A stretch of DNA of 64,000 bases from Pedosphaera sp. (GTDB lineage Bacteria; Verrucomicrobiota; Verrucomicrobiia; Limisphaerales; UBA9464), in the NCBI GenBank assembly GCA_009695205.1, contig SIBK01000011.1, positions 1 to 64,000 of the forward strand, in the 5' to 3' direction. The notes beneath the pieces are model-generated. The model saw nothing but the letters and a program-made list of their open reading frames with translations. It searched no databases and was not told where the DNA came from. Position numbers and translations under genes: made by a program. Shown here piece by piece: positions 19,093 through 29,312 of the stretch. Positions within the stretch are counted from its first letter, which is position 1. The number at the start of each line of letters is the position of its first letter.

Positions 19093-19269
19093 TACGTATG
19101 CGTGAATCAGCCAACAGGTCTGTTGGCACGCCTCACCCAGCGTCTCACCCAGCGTCTCCAGCCATCGCTTGCGATCCCTGTCGTCGGCGTAAACGGTCCG
19201 ACCTTGATTACCACGGCCCATGACAGGGTAAGCCGCGCCCGCGTATTCGATTCGCCCGCGTCGCGCCAC
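19084..19269 (-). mobile_element. RAYT (REP-associated Y1-type transposase), N-terminal fragment
   Basis: MARRGRIEYAGAAYPVMGRGNQGRTVYADDRDRKRWLETLGETLGEACQQTCWLIHAYVMMG; stops just before the expected NHxH catalytic motif; contains a 12-bp tandem duplication. Confidence 0.8.
19132..19155. repeat. 12-bp perfect tandem duplication (ctcacccagcgt x2) inside the RAYT fragment
   Basis: Direct reading; encodes the duplicated ETLG. Confidence 0.9.
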
Positions 19270-19371
19270 CCCCTGAATTCTGACACACCAAACGGCAATG
19301 TTTGCAACGTATGTTCACGATTCGGGGCTTGACCCCTTTAGAATCCTGGGATCGTTGCTGGGCGGACGAGA

Positions 19372-20808
19372 CTACCCGAAGATGTCGCGGATGACGTGAC
19401 CGTGGACATCGGTCAGACGAAAATCTCGTCCGGCGTAACGGTAGGTTAGACGTTCGTGGTCCATCCCGAGCAAAGCTAGGAGCGTGGCGTGCAAGTCGTG
19501 GACATGGACCTTGTCCCGGACAGAGAAGTACCCGTAGTCGTCCGTTTCGCCGTAGGTCAATCCCCGCTTAACACCGCCGCCGGCAAGCCACATGGTGTAG
19601 CCCTCGGGATTATGATCACGGCCATCCCCATTTAGCTCCGTCACCGGTGTCCGGCCGAACTCACCGCCCCAGAGAACAAGTGTGTCATCAAGCAGCCCAC
19701 GGCCCTTTAAATCGGCCAACAGGGCGGCGATGGGTTTATCGACCTCGCGCGCATTCTTTGCGTGATCCCGCTTGAGGTCGCTGTGCTGATCCCATTTGTA
19801 GCTGTGAGTCACCTGAACGAATCGGACGCCTGCCTCGGAGAATCGTCGCGCCATGAGGCACTGACGGCCGAAATTGGCAGTGGCCGGATCGTTGAGACCA
19901 TAGAGTTCCTGTGTGGCCTTGGATTCGCGACTCATGTCCTGGAGTTCCGGCGCAGCTGTCTGCATGCGGAATGCGAGTTCGAAGGCGTTGATGCGGCCTT
20001 CAAGAGCCGCGTCCGGGCCGGTCTCGGTGAGTTTGATCTCGTTCATGTTCCGGAGCAGATCGAGTTCCATGCGTTGAAGGTCGACTGGGGTTTCATCGAT
20101 GTTCCGGATGAATGGGATCACGGCCTGGTCGGAAGGAGTGCCGGCATTGCCAACCGGTGTCGCCTGATGAATCGCGGGAAGGAAGGCGGAGCTATAGGCG
20201 TTGACGCCGCCATGCGTGAGGGTGGGACAAACGGTGATATAGCTCGGCAGATCCTGGTTTTCAGTGCCGAGGCCATAGCTGATCCAGGAACCCATGCTGG
20301 GTCGAATGAAGGTGTCGCTGCCGGTATGTAGCTCGAGTAGCGCGCCACCGTGACGTGAATTCGAGCCGTGCATTCCCTTCAGGAAGCAGATGTCGTCCAC
20401 ACGCGTCGCGAGATGAGGAAACAAGTCGCTGACCCAGGCACCACTTTGACCGAATTGCCTGAATTTCCAGGGCGATTTCAGAAGGTGGCTTGTTGGTGAC
20501 GAAAACACCCGCGGTTTGGCAAACGGAAGAGGTTTGCCGTGGTCGCGTTCGAGAAGCGGTTTGTAGTCAAACGTGTCGACCTGAGAGGGGCCGCCGTGCA
20601 TGAAAAGGAATATCACGCGCTTGGCGCGGGCGGGAAACATGGGGAATTTCGGAGCCAGGGGAGAGCCCGTCGCCGCGTTGCCTTCATGGGCGCGATCACC
20701 AAGAAGGCTCGCCAGGGCCAGGTACCCGAAGCCAGTGCTGCTAGAGCGCAACCAGTCGCGCCGGCTGTGCACCGTGGTGAATTGGCGGCATCCGCAATCT
20801 GTCTGCAT
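19372..20808 (-). CDS. DUF1501 domain protein with Tat-like signal
   Basis: SRRDWLRSSSTGFGYLALASLLG; KRVIFLFMHGGPSQVDTFDYKP; LWGGEFGRTPVTELNGDGRDHNPEGYTMWLAGGGVKRG. Confidence 0.93.
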   Translation of the reverse strand: MQTDCGCRQFTTVHSRRDWLRSSSTGFGYLALASLLGDRAHEGNAATGSPLAPKFPMFPARAKRVIFLFMHGGPSQVDTFDYKPLLERDHGKPLPFAKPRVFSSPTSHLLKSPWKFRQFGQSGAWVSDLFPHLATRVDDICFLKGMHGSNSRHGGALLELHTGSDTFIRPSMGSWISYGLGTENQDLPSYITVCPTLTHGGVNAYSSAFLPAIHQATPVGNAGTPSDQAVIPFIRNIDETPVDLQRMELDLLRNMNEIKLTETGPDAALEGRINAFELAFRMQTAAPELQDMSRESKATQELYGLNDPATANFGRQCLMARRFSEAGVRFVQVTHSYKWDQHSDLKRDHAKNAREVDKPIAALLADLKGRGLLDDTLVLWGGEFGRTPVTELNGDGRDHNPEGYTMWLAGGGVKRGLTYGETDDYGYFSVRDKVHVHDLHATLLALLGMDHERLTYRYAGRDFRLTDVHGHVIRDIFG

Positions 20809-20811
20809 GGT

Positions 20812-23433
20812 TTAATCGACGTGAATGAATTCGTTCGCAGCGAGTGTCGTTCGGCACAAACTTTGCCATGCCTTCAACCGGACGTCCATCGGTCGCGGGT
20901 TTATCGCGTTCAATGCTTGCTCGTATCGCTCCACGTATTCCACGGCGGCTTTCGATTCGGCGGGGGTAGCAATGCGGCCAAAGGTAATTCGGAACAAGTC
21001 CGCCACGCGCGCCGCGTCCGCGCGATCCGGGGATGCAAGGAGAGATCGGGCCATTTGCCTGGCAGCATTCGCCACGAGGCCGCTATTCATCATAAACAAG
21101 GCCTGTGGCGCGACGACCGTTTGATCACGCCGCCCATTCAAAACGCTGGGATCGGCAAAATCAAAGACCTGAAAGACATCGTACAAAGCACTGCGAACCA
21201 CAGGAAGATAGAGAGATCGCCGTGGGGTGTCGAACAACGCCCTATCGATCTTGCTGGCCGTGCTGGTGACATAGGTCCGATTTTGAATCGACAGCATTGT
21301 TCCGCCCATCTGGGCATCAAGGCTGTCGCTGACAAACAGGATGCTGTCCCGGATCGCCTCTGCTTCCAGGCGGCGTCTCGAGAAATGGCTGAGCCGACGG
21401 TTTTCCGGATCGGGCGCTGCGTCCGAATTCGTGTCGGCGGAATTCGACGAGGACTGTTGATACGTCGCGGAATTCATCAACAGACGATGGAGCGACTTGA
21501 TCGACCATCCTGATTCAATGAATTGACGGGCCAGCCAGTCCAATAGTTCTGGATGGGTCGGTTTTTCGCCAAGGATACCAAAGTTGTCGACCGATCGAAC
21601 AAGTCCTTCGCCGAAATGCCAGTGCCAGATTCGATTGACGATGACTCTGGCAGTGAGCGGGTGTTCCGGGTTGGTCAGCCATTGAGCGAGTTGGAGGCGC
21701 CCACTCGTACCCGCCTGGATCATTGGACCTGCCTGGGCGCCTATTGATCGAGTAAAACCGCGCGGGACTTCTTCACCAAGGTTCAAATGACTGCCGCGTT
21801 TGTGGACCCGAAGATCGGCAGGCGTGCCGTCCGACACGGCCATCGCTTCAGGCAACACCGGAAGTCTTTCTTCGAGATCTTTGAGAGTTTTTCGGGCTGT
21901 GAATAGGGCCATCGCTTGCGAGCTCGGAAAGAGGGATTCGGCATTCTTTGGCACGGCGAAGGGTCCGGATTTGGAATGGAGGACATCCCGAAAAGCCTCA
22001 AGTTCCGCATCGTCGAGCCGCAGAACACTTCGAGAGTTCGTCCTGGCACTGGGGGCATTCGTCGCCCGTTGCCACGCCTGCTCCGCATCGAACCAGATTC
22101 GGCGGTACCGCTCCGCGAGATCCTGGCGGGACATGGGAATCGGCTGCTTGAATAGCCGCACATACGTGGGCGCGGATTGAGAAATCGCTGGGTCCGTGTC
22201 TTCAGGTCGGCTGACCACCGGGCGCGGTTCGGCGTTGAGTTGGTGCCACAAAGAAAAGATTGAATTGGACGAGGATTCCGTTTTCTCCAGGTGTTTCTCC
22301 CATTGGACGAGGAATTCAGGCTGCAGTCTGGCCGGACTGACCGCTAGCGCCGCGGCATCGCCGATGGTTGAGGTCGCAGAGCCGGGAGTGTGTAGGACCG
22401 GTTCACGGTTCGTCTTGGCAAAACCGATGCCTCGTCGCTCGGTGGCTGCAAGCAGGTAGTCTGCCGCGTATCGGCGTGCGTCAACCAGTAAAGCATCCGT
22501 GGCCTCGTGGACAATTTCGCTGACTCGAGCTTGTTGTTGTTCGATTGCCTTTTTCTGCAAACGCCACGACGCAATCGTTGCGGCAGGGCCGAGCGGAACT
22601 TCCTGCCAACGCGCCACGACCTTGAAATTTTCCATGGTCCGTGTGCTCTTAAAAATTCCCGCCATGGCATAATAATCGGTCATTAACACGGGGTCATATT
22701 TGTGATCATGGCATCGGGCGCAGCCGACCGTTAATCCCATGAACACTCGGCACGATGAATCCAACTGCTCGTCGACGATGTCCATTTCCATCTTCACTGG
22801 ATCGTCCTCGGCGAGCATCTTGGGGCCCAAGGAGAGGAACTCTGTCGCAATAAGCTGATCCGAACGGTCATCGTCAGGCATGGCGGCCGGTAGAAGGTCA
22901 CCGGCCAACTGCTCTTGAAGAAATCGATGATAGGGAAGGTCCCGATTGAAGGCGCCGACGATATAATCCCGGTATCGAAAAGCGGTCCCGTACGCGAGGT
23001 TTTCGTCCATGCCGTTGGAGTCGGCGAAGCGTGCGAGATCGAGCCAGTGGCGCCCCCAGCGTTCACCGTAGCGGGGTGAGGAAAGCAGACGATCGATGAG
23101 CCGTGCAACGGCATCGGGTGCCGGGTCTGATTGAAATGCATCCAGTTCCGCCGGAGTGGGCGGCAATCCTGTCAAATCAAGGGTGGCGCGGCGAATCAAC
23201 GTGCGGCGGTCTGCCGCCGGGGCCGGCTTTCGATCAGCCTGTTCAAGCCCATGGAGAATGAAGCGATCGACGGGAGTGCGCGCCCAATCAGAGCGGGAGA
23301 CGTCTGGCACGGGAGGGGATGAGATGGCCTTAAACGCCCAATGCTCACCGCCTGCAGCTCTACTTTGTGCCAGGAGCAATGCTATCACGACCAAACCAAT
23401 CCATCGAATCGATGCCCTTTTTTGGGTTGGCAT
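20812..23433 (-). CDS. DUF1549/DUF1553 (PSCyt2-PSD1) protein lacking an N-terminal cytochrome c domain
   Basis: TPVDRFILHGLEQADRKPAPAADRRTLIRRATLDLTGLPPTPAEL, YGERWGRHWLDLARFADSNG, TARVIVNRIWHWHFGEGLVRSVDNFG; ORF extends to 23592 but MPTQKR... is the likelier start. Confidence 0.92.
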   Translation of the reverse strand: MPTQKRASIRWIGLVVIALLLAQSRAAGGEHWAFKAISSPPVPDVSRSDWARTPVDRFILHGLEQADRKPAPAADRRTLIRRATLDLTGLPPTPAELDAFQSDPAPDAVARLIDRLLSSPRYGERWGRHWLDLARFADSNGMDENLAYGTAFRYRDYIVGAFNRDLPYHRFLQEQLAGDLLPAAMPDDDRSDQLIATEFLSLGPKMLAEDDPVKMEMDIVDEQLDSSCRVFMGLTVGCARCHDHKYDPVLMTDYYAMAGIFKSTRTMENFKVVARWQEVPLGPAATIASWRLQKKAIEQQQARVSEIVHEATDALLVDARRYAADYLLAATERRGIGFAKTNREPVLHTPGSATSTIGDAAALAVSPARLQPEFLVQWEKHLEKTESSSNSIFSLWHQLNAEPRPVVSRPEDTDPAISQSAPTYVRLFKQPIPMSRQDLAERYRRIWFDAEQAWQRATNAPSARTNSRSVLRLDDAELEAFRDVLHSKSGPFAVPKNAESLFPSSQAMALFTARKTLKDLEERLPVLPEAMAVSDGTPADLRVHKRGSHLNLGEEVPRGFTRSIGAQAGPMIQAGTSGRLQLAQWLTNPEHPLTARVIVNRIWHWHFGEGLVRSVDNFGILGEKPTHPELLDWLARQFIESGWSIKSLHRLLMNSATYQQSSSNSADTNSDAAPDPENRRLSHFSRRRLEAEAIRDSILFVSDSLDAQMGGTMLSIQNRTYVTSTASKIDRALFDTPRRSLYLPVVRSALYDVFQVFDFADPSVLNGRRDQTVVAPQALFMMNSGLVANAARQMARSLLASPDRADAARVADLFRITFGRIATPAESKAAVEYVERYEQALNAINPRPMDVRLKAWQSLCRTTLAANEFIHVD

Positions 23434-23588
23434 TTGCCCAGCCTTCCTGGAACAGGATATCGCTTTCCACGAGCAGGACGCGGACAGCGATGTGCGCCGG
23501 ACGATTGAGTTTACCGCATAGGCCAAGGCCTTCATCCCCAAGTCGACCCAGGACACCTCATCAGGTTTTGGCCGAATCATTAACACTT

Positions 23589-25010
23589 TCAAGCGATCAG
23601 CTGCTTCACCACGGCTCCGTGGACATCAGTGAGGCGATAGTCGCGCCCTTGCAGGCGGAACGTCAAGCGCTCGTGATCAATGCCCAGCAGCCGGAGCGAG
23701 GTGGCGTGCAGGTCGTGGACGTGGACCGGATTTTCCACGGCGTGGTAACCAAATTCATCGGTGTTGCCGTAGGTGATGCCGGGCTTTGACCCGCCGCCGG
23801 CCAGCCACATGGTGAAACCGTGCGGATGATGATCCCGACCCCATGTGCTTCCGGAAACTTGAGCGACCGGTGTGCGCCCGAATTCACCGCCCCATATGAT
23901 GAGTGTGTCATCGAGCAGACCGCGTTGCTTGAGGTCGGTTATGAGGGCCGCGGTTGGCTGGTCAGCCGCGAGACACTGGCGCTTATGCTCTCGGTCGATA
24001 TCCACATGCGAATCCCATCCCCGGTCATAGAGTTGAACGAAACGCACACCCCGCTCGATAAGCCGTCGGGCGATCAGGCAGTTGCGGGCGAACGATGGCT
24101 TCACCGGATCAGCACCGTAGAGTTTTAGATTGGATTCGGGTTCGCGGCTCAGATCGGTTAACTCCGGCAGGCTGGTTTGCATGCGGAAGGCCATTTCATA
24201 AGACGAAATGCGCGAAGCGATTTCCGGATCGCCTAGGGCTTCATGCTGGCGGTGATTCATCCACTGAATCACGTCCAGTTCTCGGCGGCGGTCCACGCGG
24301 GTGACGCCTCGAGGATTCGCCAGATGCAGCACGGGCGCACCGCTGTTGCGAAAAGGAACTCCGGCGTGGCGCGAATCAAGGAATCCATTTCCCCAAAAGC
24401 TCTGCAGCAGCGGCTGTCCGTCGCTTGTTCCACTCGTCAGGACGATATAGGCGGGGAGCTCGGTGTTTTCAGATCCCAACCCATAGGAAATCCAGGCGCC
24501 GAACGTCGGCCGGTCACCGAGCTGTGTTCCGCAGTTCATGAAGTTCACAGCCGGATCGTGCACATTCGTATCCGTGTGCATGGATCGGATCACAGTCAAT
24601 TCGTCCGCCACTTTGGCCAAATACGGCATCAACTCAGAAATCACCGTGCCCGACTGCCCGTGCCGCTTAAACTTATACGGCGATCCCTTCAGACTCGGCA
24701 TGCCCCGAATGAGCGCAAACTGCTGGTGATTCTTCAGCAGCGCCGGCGGGATCAATTTCCCATCAAGTTCATTCAGCTTCGGCTTCGGGTCGAACAGATC
24801 GACCTGCGAAGGCCCCCCTGCCATGAAGAGAAAGATGACACGCTTTGCCCTCGGTGCGCGATGGGGACGACCGAGGATTCCGTCCGCGGTCGCCGCATTG
24901 GAAAACAGCTCGGAGCTCAAGAGAGACGCCAATGCAATCGAGCCGAGACCGGCGATGGATTCGCAAAAAAAAGCCCGCCGTGAGACAGCGTGATTCAGGG
25001 AATAATTCAT
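23589..25010 (-). CDS. DUF1501 domain protein with Tat-like signal
   Basis: MNYSLNHAVSRRAFFCESIAGLGSIALASLL; KRVIFLFMAGGPSQVDLFDPKP; WGGEFGRTPVAQ. Confidence 0.93.
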   Translation of the reverse strand: MNYSLNHAVSRRAFFCESIAGLGSIALASLLSSELFSNAATADGILGRPHRAPRAKRVIFLFMAGGPSQVDLFDPKPKLNELDGKLIPPALLKNHQQFALIRGMPSLKGSPYKFKRHGQSGTVISELMPYLAKVADELTVIRSMHTDTNVHDPAVNFMNCGTQLGDRPTFGAWISYGLGSENTELPAYIVLTSGTSDGQPLLQSFWGNGFLDSRHAGVPFRNSGAPVLHLANPRGVTRVDRRRELDVIQWMNHRQHEALGDPEIASRISSYEMAFRMQTSLPELTDLSREPESNLKLYGADPVKPSFARNCLIARRLIERGVRFVQLYDRGWDSHVDIDREHKRQCLAADQPTAALITDLKQRGLLDDTLIIWGGEFGRTPVAQVSGSTWGRDHHPHGFTMWLAGGGSKPGITYGNTDEFGYHAVENPVHVHDLHATSLRLLGIDHERLTFRLQGRDYRLTDVHGAVVKQLIA

Positions 25011-27166
25011 GGGCGTGTGAGGGTTTCATCCAGATTTAGCAGTACCGTGGCAACGCTCTCCCAAACGGCATCCGCATTGCCAGGATGGCGGGCGGCTTGG
25101 TCCGTGACAAAGGTGATAAAATGTTGGCGCTCTTCGTCAACGGGTGGACGACCCAGGACGAGTCGGAAGGCGAAATTCATCCGGGCCGCCGATTCGCTTC
25201 CCGCTTCTTGGATGGTCCGTGAACCGACTGCGCGAGCGGCTTCGACAAAGAGCGGATCGTTCAGGGTGACGAGTGCCTGTGTCGGGAGGTTTGCGATATT
25301 GCGGCGGGCGGTGCAGATCGCGCGCGACGGGGCATCGAGCAATTCCATGGTCGGATGCAGTGCCATGCGGCGCCAGTATATGTAGAGGCTCTTTCGATGG
25401 ATGGAATCGCCGGAACTGGCTATCCATTTTCCTGGAAGATCGCGGTCTTCCCAGTAGTTGTCGGGCTGCGGAGGAAAGAAACTTCGTCCAACAGCCGACC
25501 GGTTAAGCAGTCCGCCTGCGGTGAGAGCCTGATCGCGGATCTGCTCAGCCGGCAGGCGTACCCGTGGCATCCATGCGAGCCATCGGTTCTCCATGTCGCG
25601 GGAGGCAGCGGGTTCGGCCCTGCCGGCCGACTGACGGTACGTGGCGGAGGTGACGATAAGCCGGTGCAGCGCTTTCATATTCCATCCCGATTCAACGAAC
25701 TCGCAGGCGAGCCAATCGAGCAGTTCCGGATGCGTCGGCCATTCACCCTGCAGGCCGAAATCCAATGGCGTCCGCACGAGCCCGTGACCGAAGTATCCCT
25801 GCCAGATACGGTTGACTACGACCCGAGCGACCAGCGGGTTCTGACCATTGACGAGCCATCTCGCGAACTCGAGCCGGTTACGCGGCTGTTCGTTCTCCGT
25901 AAGTCCAAAAAGCGCGGGTACTCCCGGTGCAACCTTTTCGCCACGCGACAGAAAGTTTCCCCGCAGATGCACAAACGTGTCGCGTGGTTGAGCCAGTTCT
26001 TTCATAATCGGCACCGACAACGTTCCACTGTTCTCTGTTTGCAAAGACATGCCTGGCCCGCCTTGATCAAAGCCATTACCCGTGTGCTCGATGCTATTGA
26101 ACAGCGCAAACATCCGGTAGTAATCGACCTGAGAAACCGGATCGAACTTGTGGTCATGGCACTCCGCACAACCCACTGTCAGTCCCAACCATACGGTGCC
26201 GGTGGTGTTCACACGATCGATGACGCCTTTGAGCCGGTATTCCTCCACGGGATATGTCAGGCCCTTCGCCTGCGGGGCATTTCGGTGAAACGCAGATGCG
26301 ATGCGCTGCGATTGCGTCGCTTGCGGCAACAGGTCGCCTGCCAGCTGGTCAATGGTGAACTGATCGAACGGCTGGTTGCGGTTTATGGCTTCGACCACCC
26401 ATTCTCTCCATGGCCAAATGTCATGAGGCGTGTCATCGGAAAAGCCCCGAGTATCCGCATAGCGAGCCAGATCCAGCCAGTCTTGTGCGCGACGCTCCGC
26501 GTAGTCGCGAGTCGCCATAAGCCGATCCACGAGCTGGTTATAGGCCGACGGCGAGGCGTCCGCCAAAAAAGCGGCCACCTCCGCTGGTGTCGGCGGCAGA
26601 CCCGTTAGGTCGAGTGTCACTCGGCGAATCAATGTCGCCTGGGTTGCTGCGGGCGATGCGAAGAGTCCCTCTTGGGCGAGCCGAGCTTGAATGAAGGCAT
26701 CGACCGGATTTCGAATATCAACTTGGGAATTTGGAATTGGCGGCAGCGCCGATTTCACCGGCCGCACAAAGGACCAGTGCAGCTGATACTCACCCCCTTC
26801 TGCGATCCAGCGTTTGAGAATCTCCTTTTGCAGCGTCGTCAATTTCTTACGGGACTCCGGCGGCGGCATCATCTCGTCTTCATCCTCGGCCGCGATGAGG
26901 GCGACGAGCATGCTCTTATCCACGTTGCCCGGAACGATCGCCCTATTGCCCGACTTCAGCGGACCGATGGCCGTGTCACGCACATCCAGTCGCAGCCCCC
27001 CTTTTTGATGAGCCTTGTCTGGCCCATGGCAGGCGAAGCAGTTGTCGGCGAGGATGGGACGAACGTCGCGATTGTATCGCAAGGGATCGTCGGCCTGCAG
27101 CGGGGCCTGGGGAATCACTAGCAGCCCGCAGAGGAGCGTACAGATGTGTCTCTTGGGCTGGTGCAT
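25007..27166 (-). CDS. PSCyt1-PSCyt2-PSD1 protein (planctomycete-type cytochrome c/DUF1549/DUF1553)
   Basis: YNRDVRPILADNCFACHGPDKAHQKGGLRLD (CxxCH); RRVTLDLTGLPPTPAEV; ARVVVNRIWQGYFGHGLVRTPLDFG; 4-bp overlap with the downstream DUF1501 gene. Confidence 0.94.
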   Translation of the reverse strand: MHQPKRHICTLLCGLLVIPQAPLQADDPLRYNRDVRPILADNCFACHGPDKAHQKGGLRLDVRDTAIGPLKSGNRAIVPGNVDKSMLVALIAAEDEDEMMPPPESRKKLTTLQKEILKRWIAEGGEYQLHWSFVRPVKSALPPIPNSQVDIRNPVDAFIQARLAQEGLFASPAATQATLIRRVTLDLTGLPPTPAEVAAFLADASPSAYNQLVDRLMATRDYAERRAQDWLDLARYADTRGFSDDTPHDIWPWREWVVEAINRNQPFDQFTIDQLAGDLLPQATQSQRIASAFHRNAPQAKGLTYPVEEYRLKGVIDRVNTTGTVWLGLTVGCAECHDHKFDPVSQVDYYRMFALFNSIEHTGNGFDQGGPGMSLQTENSGTLSVPIMKELAQPRDTFVHLRGNFLSRGEKVAPGVPALFGLTENEQPRNRLEFARWLVNGQNPLVARVVVNRIWQGYFGHGLVRTPLDFGLQGEWPTHPELLDWLACEFVESGWNMKALHRLIVTSATYRQSAGRAEPAASRDMENRWLAWMPRVRLPAEQIRDQALTAGGLLNRSAVGRSFFPPQPDNYWEDRDLPGKWIASSGDSIHRKSLYIYWRRMALHPTMELLDAPSRAICTARRNIANLPTQALVTLNDPLFVEAARAVGSRTIQEAGSESAARMNFAFRLVLGRPPVDEERQHFITFVTDQAARHPGNADAVWESVATVLLNLDETLTRP

Positions 27167-27641
27167 GCTTTCTCTTATAATGGGCTCGGTTCATGGTATT
27201 GACTACGAATAGTTGCATCCGCAGTGTTCGAAACATAGTCCGCACATTACTGAGCGAATGGGGCACACCACTACGGTGAAGAGCTTTTGGGTACGGCGAG
27301 TTATCTAGACAATCGCCTGTACCGCTGGAGGAGGAGAACGTTGATGTGAATGGTTACTCATGAGTGAACAATACCAAGAATTGACCCCACTTTGCGAAAC
27401 CATTTAGCCGTCGCCAAGCAGTGACCCTTCCAGCACCATCGCCTGGCTACGCGTGGCAAATCAACCCCCGAAGCGGAAAGGTTGAGGAGTTTTTCACAGA
27501 AGGAAACGAAGAGCACGAAGGGTCAAGGAATGGGAACTCTATCGCCCAACAATCTTGACCCGGCCCTGCCGTCCTGGAAGGGCGCCTTCGTTCGCAGCAT
27601 CAAAGGAGGCAAAGTGGGGCGGTCCGGTGTGATGGACGATT

Positions 27642-27672
27642 CCCAGGGTAGCGCGTGCCGCGCAACCCTGGG
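27642..27672. repeat. Hairpin-forming intergenic element (cccagggtagcgcg-tgc-cgcgcaaccctggg)
   Basis: 14-bp arms with a single mismatch and a 3-nt loop. Confidence 0.8.
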
Positions 27673-27689
27673 CTGGATGATAGAACGGC

Positions 27690-27711
27690 GTTGGCGTTCA
27701 GTTGGCGTTCA
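27690..27711. repeat. 11-bp perfect tandem duplication (gttggcgttca x2)
   Basis: Direct reading. Confidence 0.9.
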
Positions 27712-27908
27712 CTGGAGTTTGGACATTGTCTGAAAGTGTTTGATATTCAGTCGATATATTTTCAGCCACCGTTCGAATTTGGAACAAAAATAGCCCCCTC
27801 CTGGTGAAATTCCTGGGAATCGGAAAATAGTTAACCTGTCACTGGATCCATCCTCAACTTCCGCGCTCAAGCATTGCCTGTTATCGTGAAACGTCGTACG
27901 GTCTCCGA

Positions 27909-28298
27909 ATGAATTCGTTTTTGATGCTCACCCTTTCCATGTTGTTAGCCGTGCTGACATTACCTGGGACAGGTTGCACGAATAAAAAAGAAGCTGCGGT
28001 CGATATTAAAGCTCAAGTCCAGGCTCTTACCGGAGATCAGGACGCCAAACTAAACGCGCTGGTGGAGCTTTCCAAGGCCGGACCCGGGGCACTGCCTGCC
28101 TTGGATAAAATCGTAGCTCTGCTCGCGGAGGACGATCCCTTGATCCGCCGAACCGCTGCGTATACTCTTGAGCAGATGGGCCCGGCCGCAAAATCAGCGA
28201 TTCCCGCCCTGGAAAAGGCGATGGAGGGCGCGACGATCGATGTGACCATGGCGGCCACACGCGCGATCAGTGCGCTGAAGGGGAGTTCGGCGAAGTAA
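27909..28298 (+). CDS. HEAT-repeat lipoprotein
   Basis: Lipobox LPGTGC; two HEAT-like repeats (GPGALPALDKIVALLAEDDPLIRRTAAYTLEQMGPAAKSAIPALEKAM). Confidence 0.75.
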   Translation: MNSFLMLTLSMLLAVLTLPGTGCTNKKEAAVDIKAQVQALTGDQDAKLNALVELSKAGPGALPALDKIVALLAEDDPLIRRTAAYTLEQMGPAAKSAIPALEKAMEGATIDVTMAATRAISALKGSSAK

Positions 28299-28322
28299 CC
28301 GAATTCAAGGGATTCCAGCTGC

Positions 28323-29135
28323 CTACTTTGCCACCGTCGTTCGATCCTGGAGCCACATGAAGTCGTCAATTCCTTTGGCTGCAGAGGACGTGGAACCCGG
28401 CTTGCCTCGTCGAATAATCGCCGGATCCCGCCATTTCCTGATCTCCGAATGACCGTCAGCAAAGGACAGTCCGCCGGCGTTGTTGTGATAGGTCGCCGGA
28501 TAATCCACGTAAGAGCTCTTTTCGGGAGGCGGACTGTGCACAAACCAACCGTCGTTGATTGAATCCGGGTTTTCGTCAATCAACACCCAGGTTCGCGAAG
28601 CTCCGAGGATGAAATCCGACTGCTTGCGATACGGACGGCCCGTTCCCCATTCATTGATGGGATTCATGAAGGAACTCATCGCGAGGCTGCGAACCTTCGG
28701 GACGCCACCACCACCCCAAGGACCCTTTGTCGTCGCACGATCCGCCGGGCATTTGTAGACTGCCAGCGAGTTGACGTATTTGTAGAGCAACGAGTCCTGA
28801 ATCAAAACGGTGTTGGTCCAGCTTGGGGCAGAATCCATGGTACCCATGCACCATTGTTGATTTTTGCCGTATTCCTTCGTGGGAGTCGTCGTTGCCACCA
28901 ACACGTCCAGCCCGCCTGACTTGCAGATATCATCGCTAAAGTCGCCGGAATACATGATCCAACCGATGAGCAACTGCTTCGTGTTGTTCAGGCAGCCAAT
29001 GCCTTGCGCTTTGGATTTTGCCTTGCCGAGGGCCGGCAGCAACATGCCTGCCAAGATCGCGATTATCGAGATCACGACCAGAAGTTCGATCAACGTGAAG
29101 CCTTTTCGGCGACTTCGAAATGGGAATGTTTTCAT
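28323..29135 (-). CDS. Type II secretion/pseudopilin-like protein (N-methylation motif, DUF1559-like)
   Basis: [50 protein letters not shown]. Confidence 0.9.
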   Translation of the reverse strand: MKTFPFRSRRKGFTLIELLVVISIIAILAGMLLPALGKAKSKAQGIGCLNNTKQLLIGWIMYSGDFSDDICKSGGLDVLVATTTPTKEYGKNQQWCMGTMDSAPSWTNTVLIQDSLLYKYVNSLAVYKCPADRATTKGPWGGGGVPKVRSLAMSSFMNPINEWGTGRPYRKQSDFILGASRTWVLIDENPDSINDGWFVHSPPPEKSSYVDYPATYHNNAGGLSFADGHSEIRKWRDPAIIRRGKPGSTSSAAKGIDDFMWLQDRTTVAK

Positions 29136-29312
29136 GAATTCAAGCTGTGTGTGCGACACCTAACAGTCAACAGGAAGTAACGAGTATGCAAGGGTGGAAA
29201 TGATTCAATTATCCCCTAACTCTCCATTGGTTCTGTCTCAAAGCGCGGCAAGCGCCGCCGTGGAGAAGCGATTCCAGTTCCGATTCTTGCAACCCAACCT
29301 TATTCTACGCAT

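Noticed and set aside
20539-21513. 324-aa plus-strand ORF
   Set aside because: Antisense to DUF1501 and PSD1 genes; no motif support.
25355-26608. 417-aa plus-strand ORF inside the PSCyt1/PSD1 gene
   Set aside because: Lies fully antisense to a strongly supported CDS; composition matches a shadow ORF.
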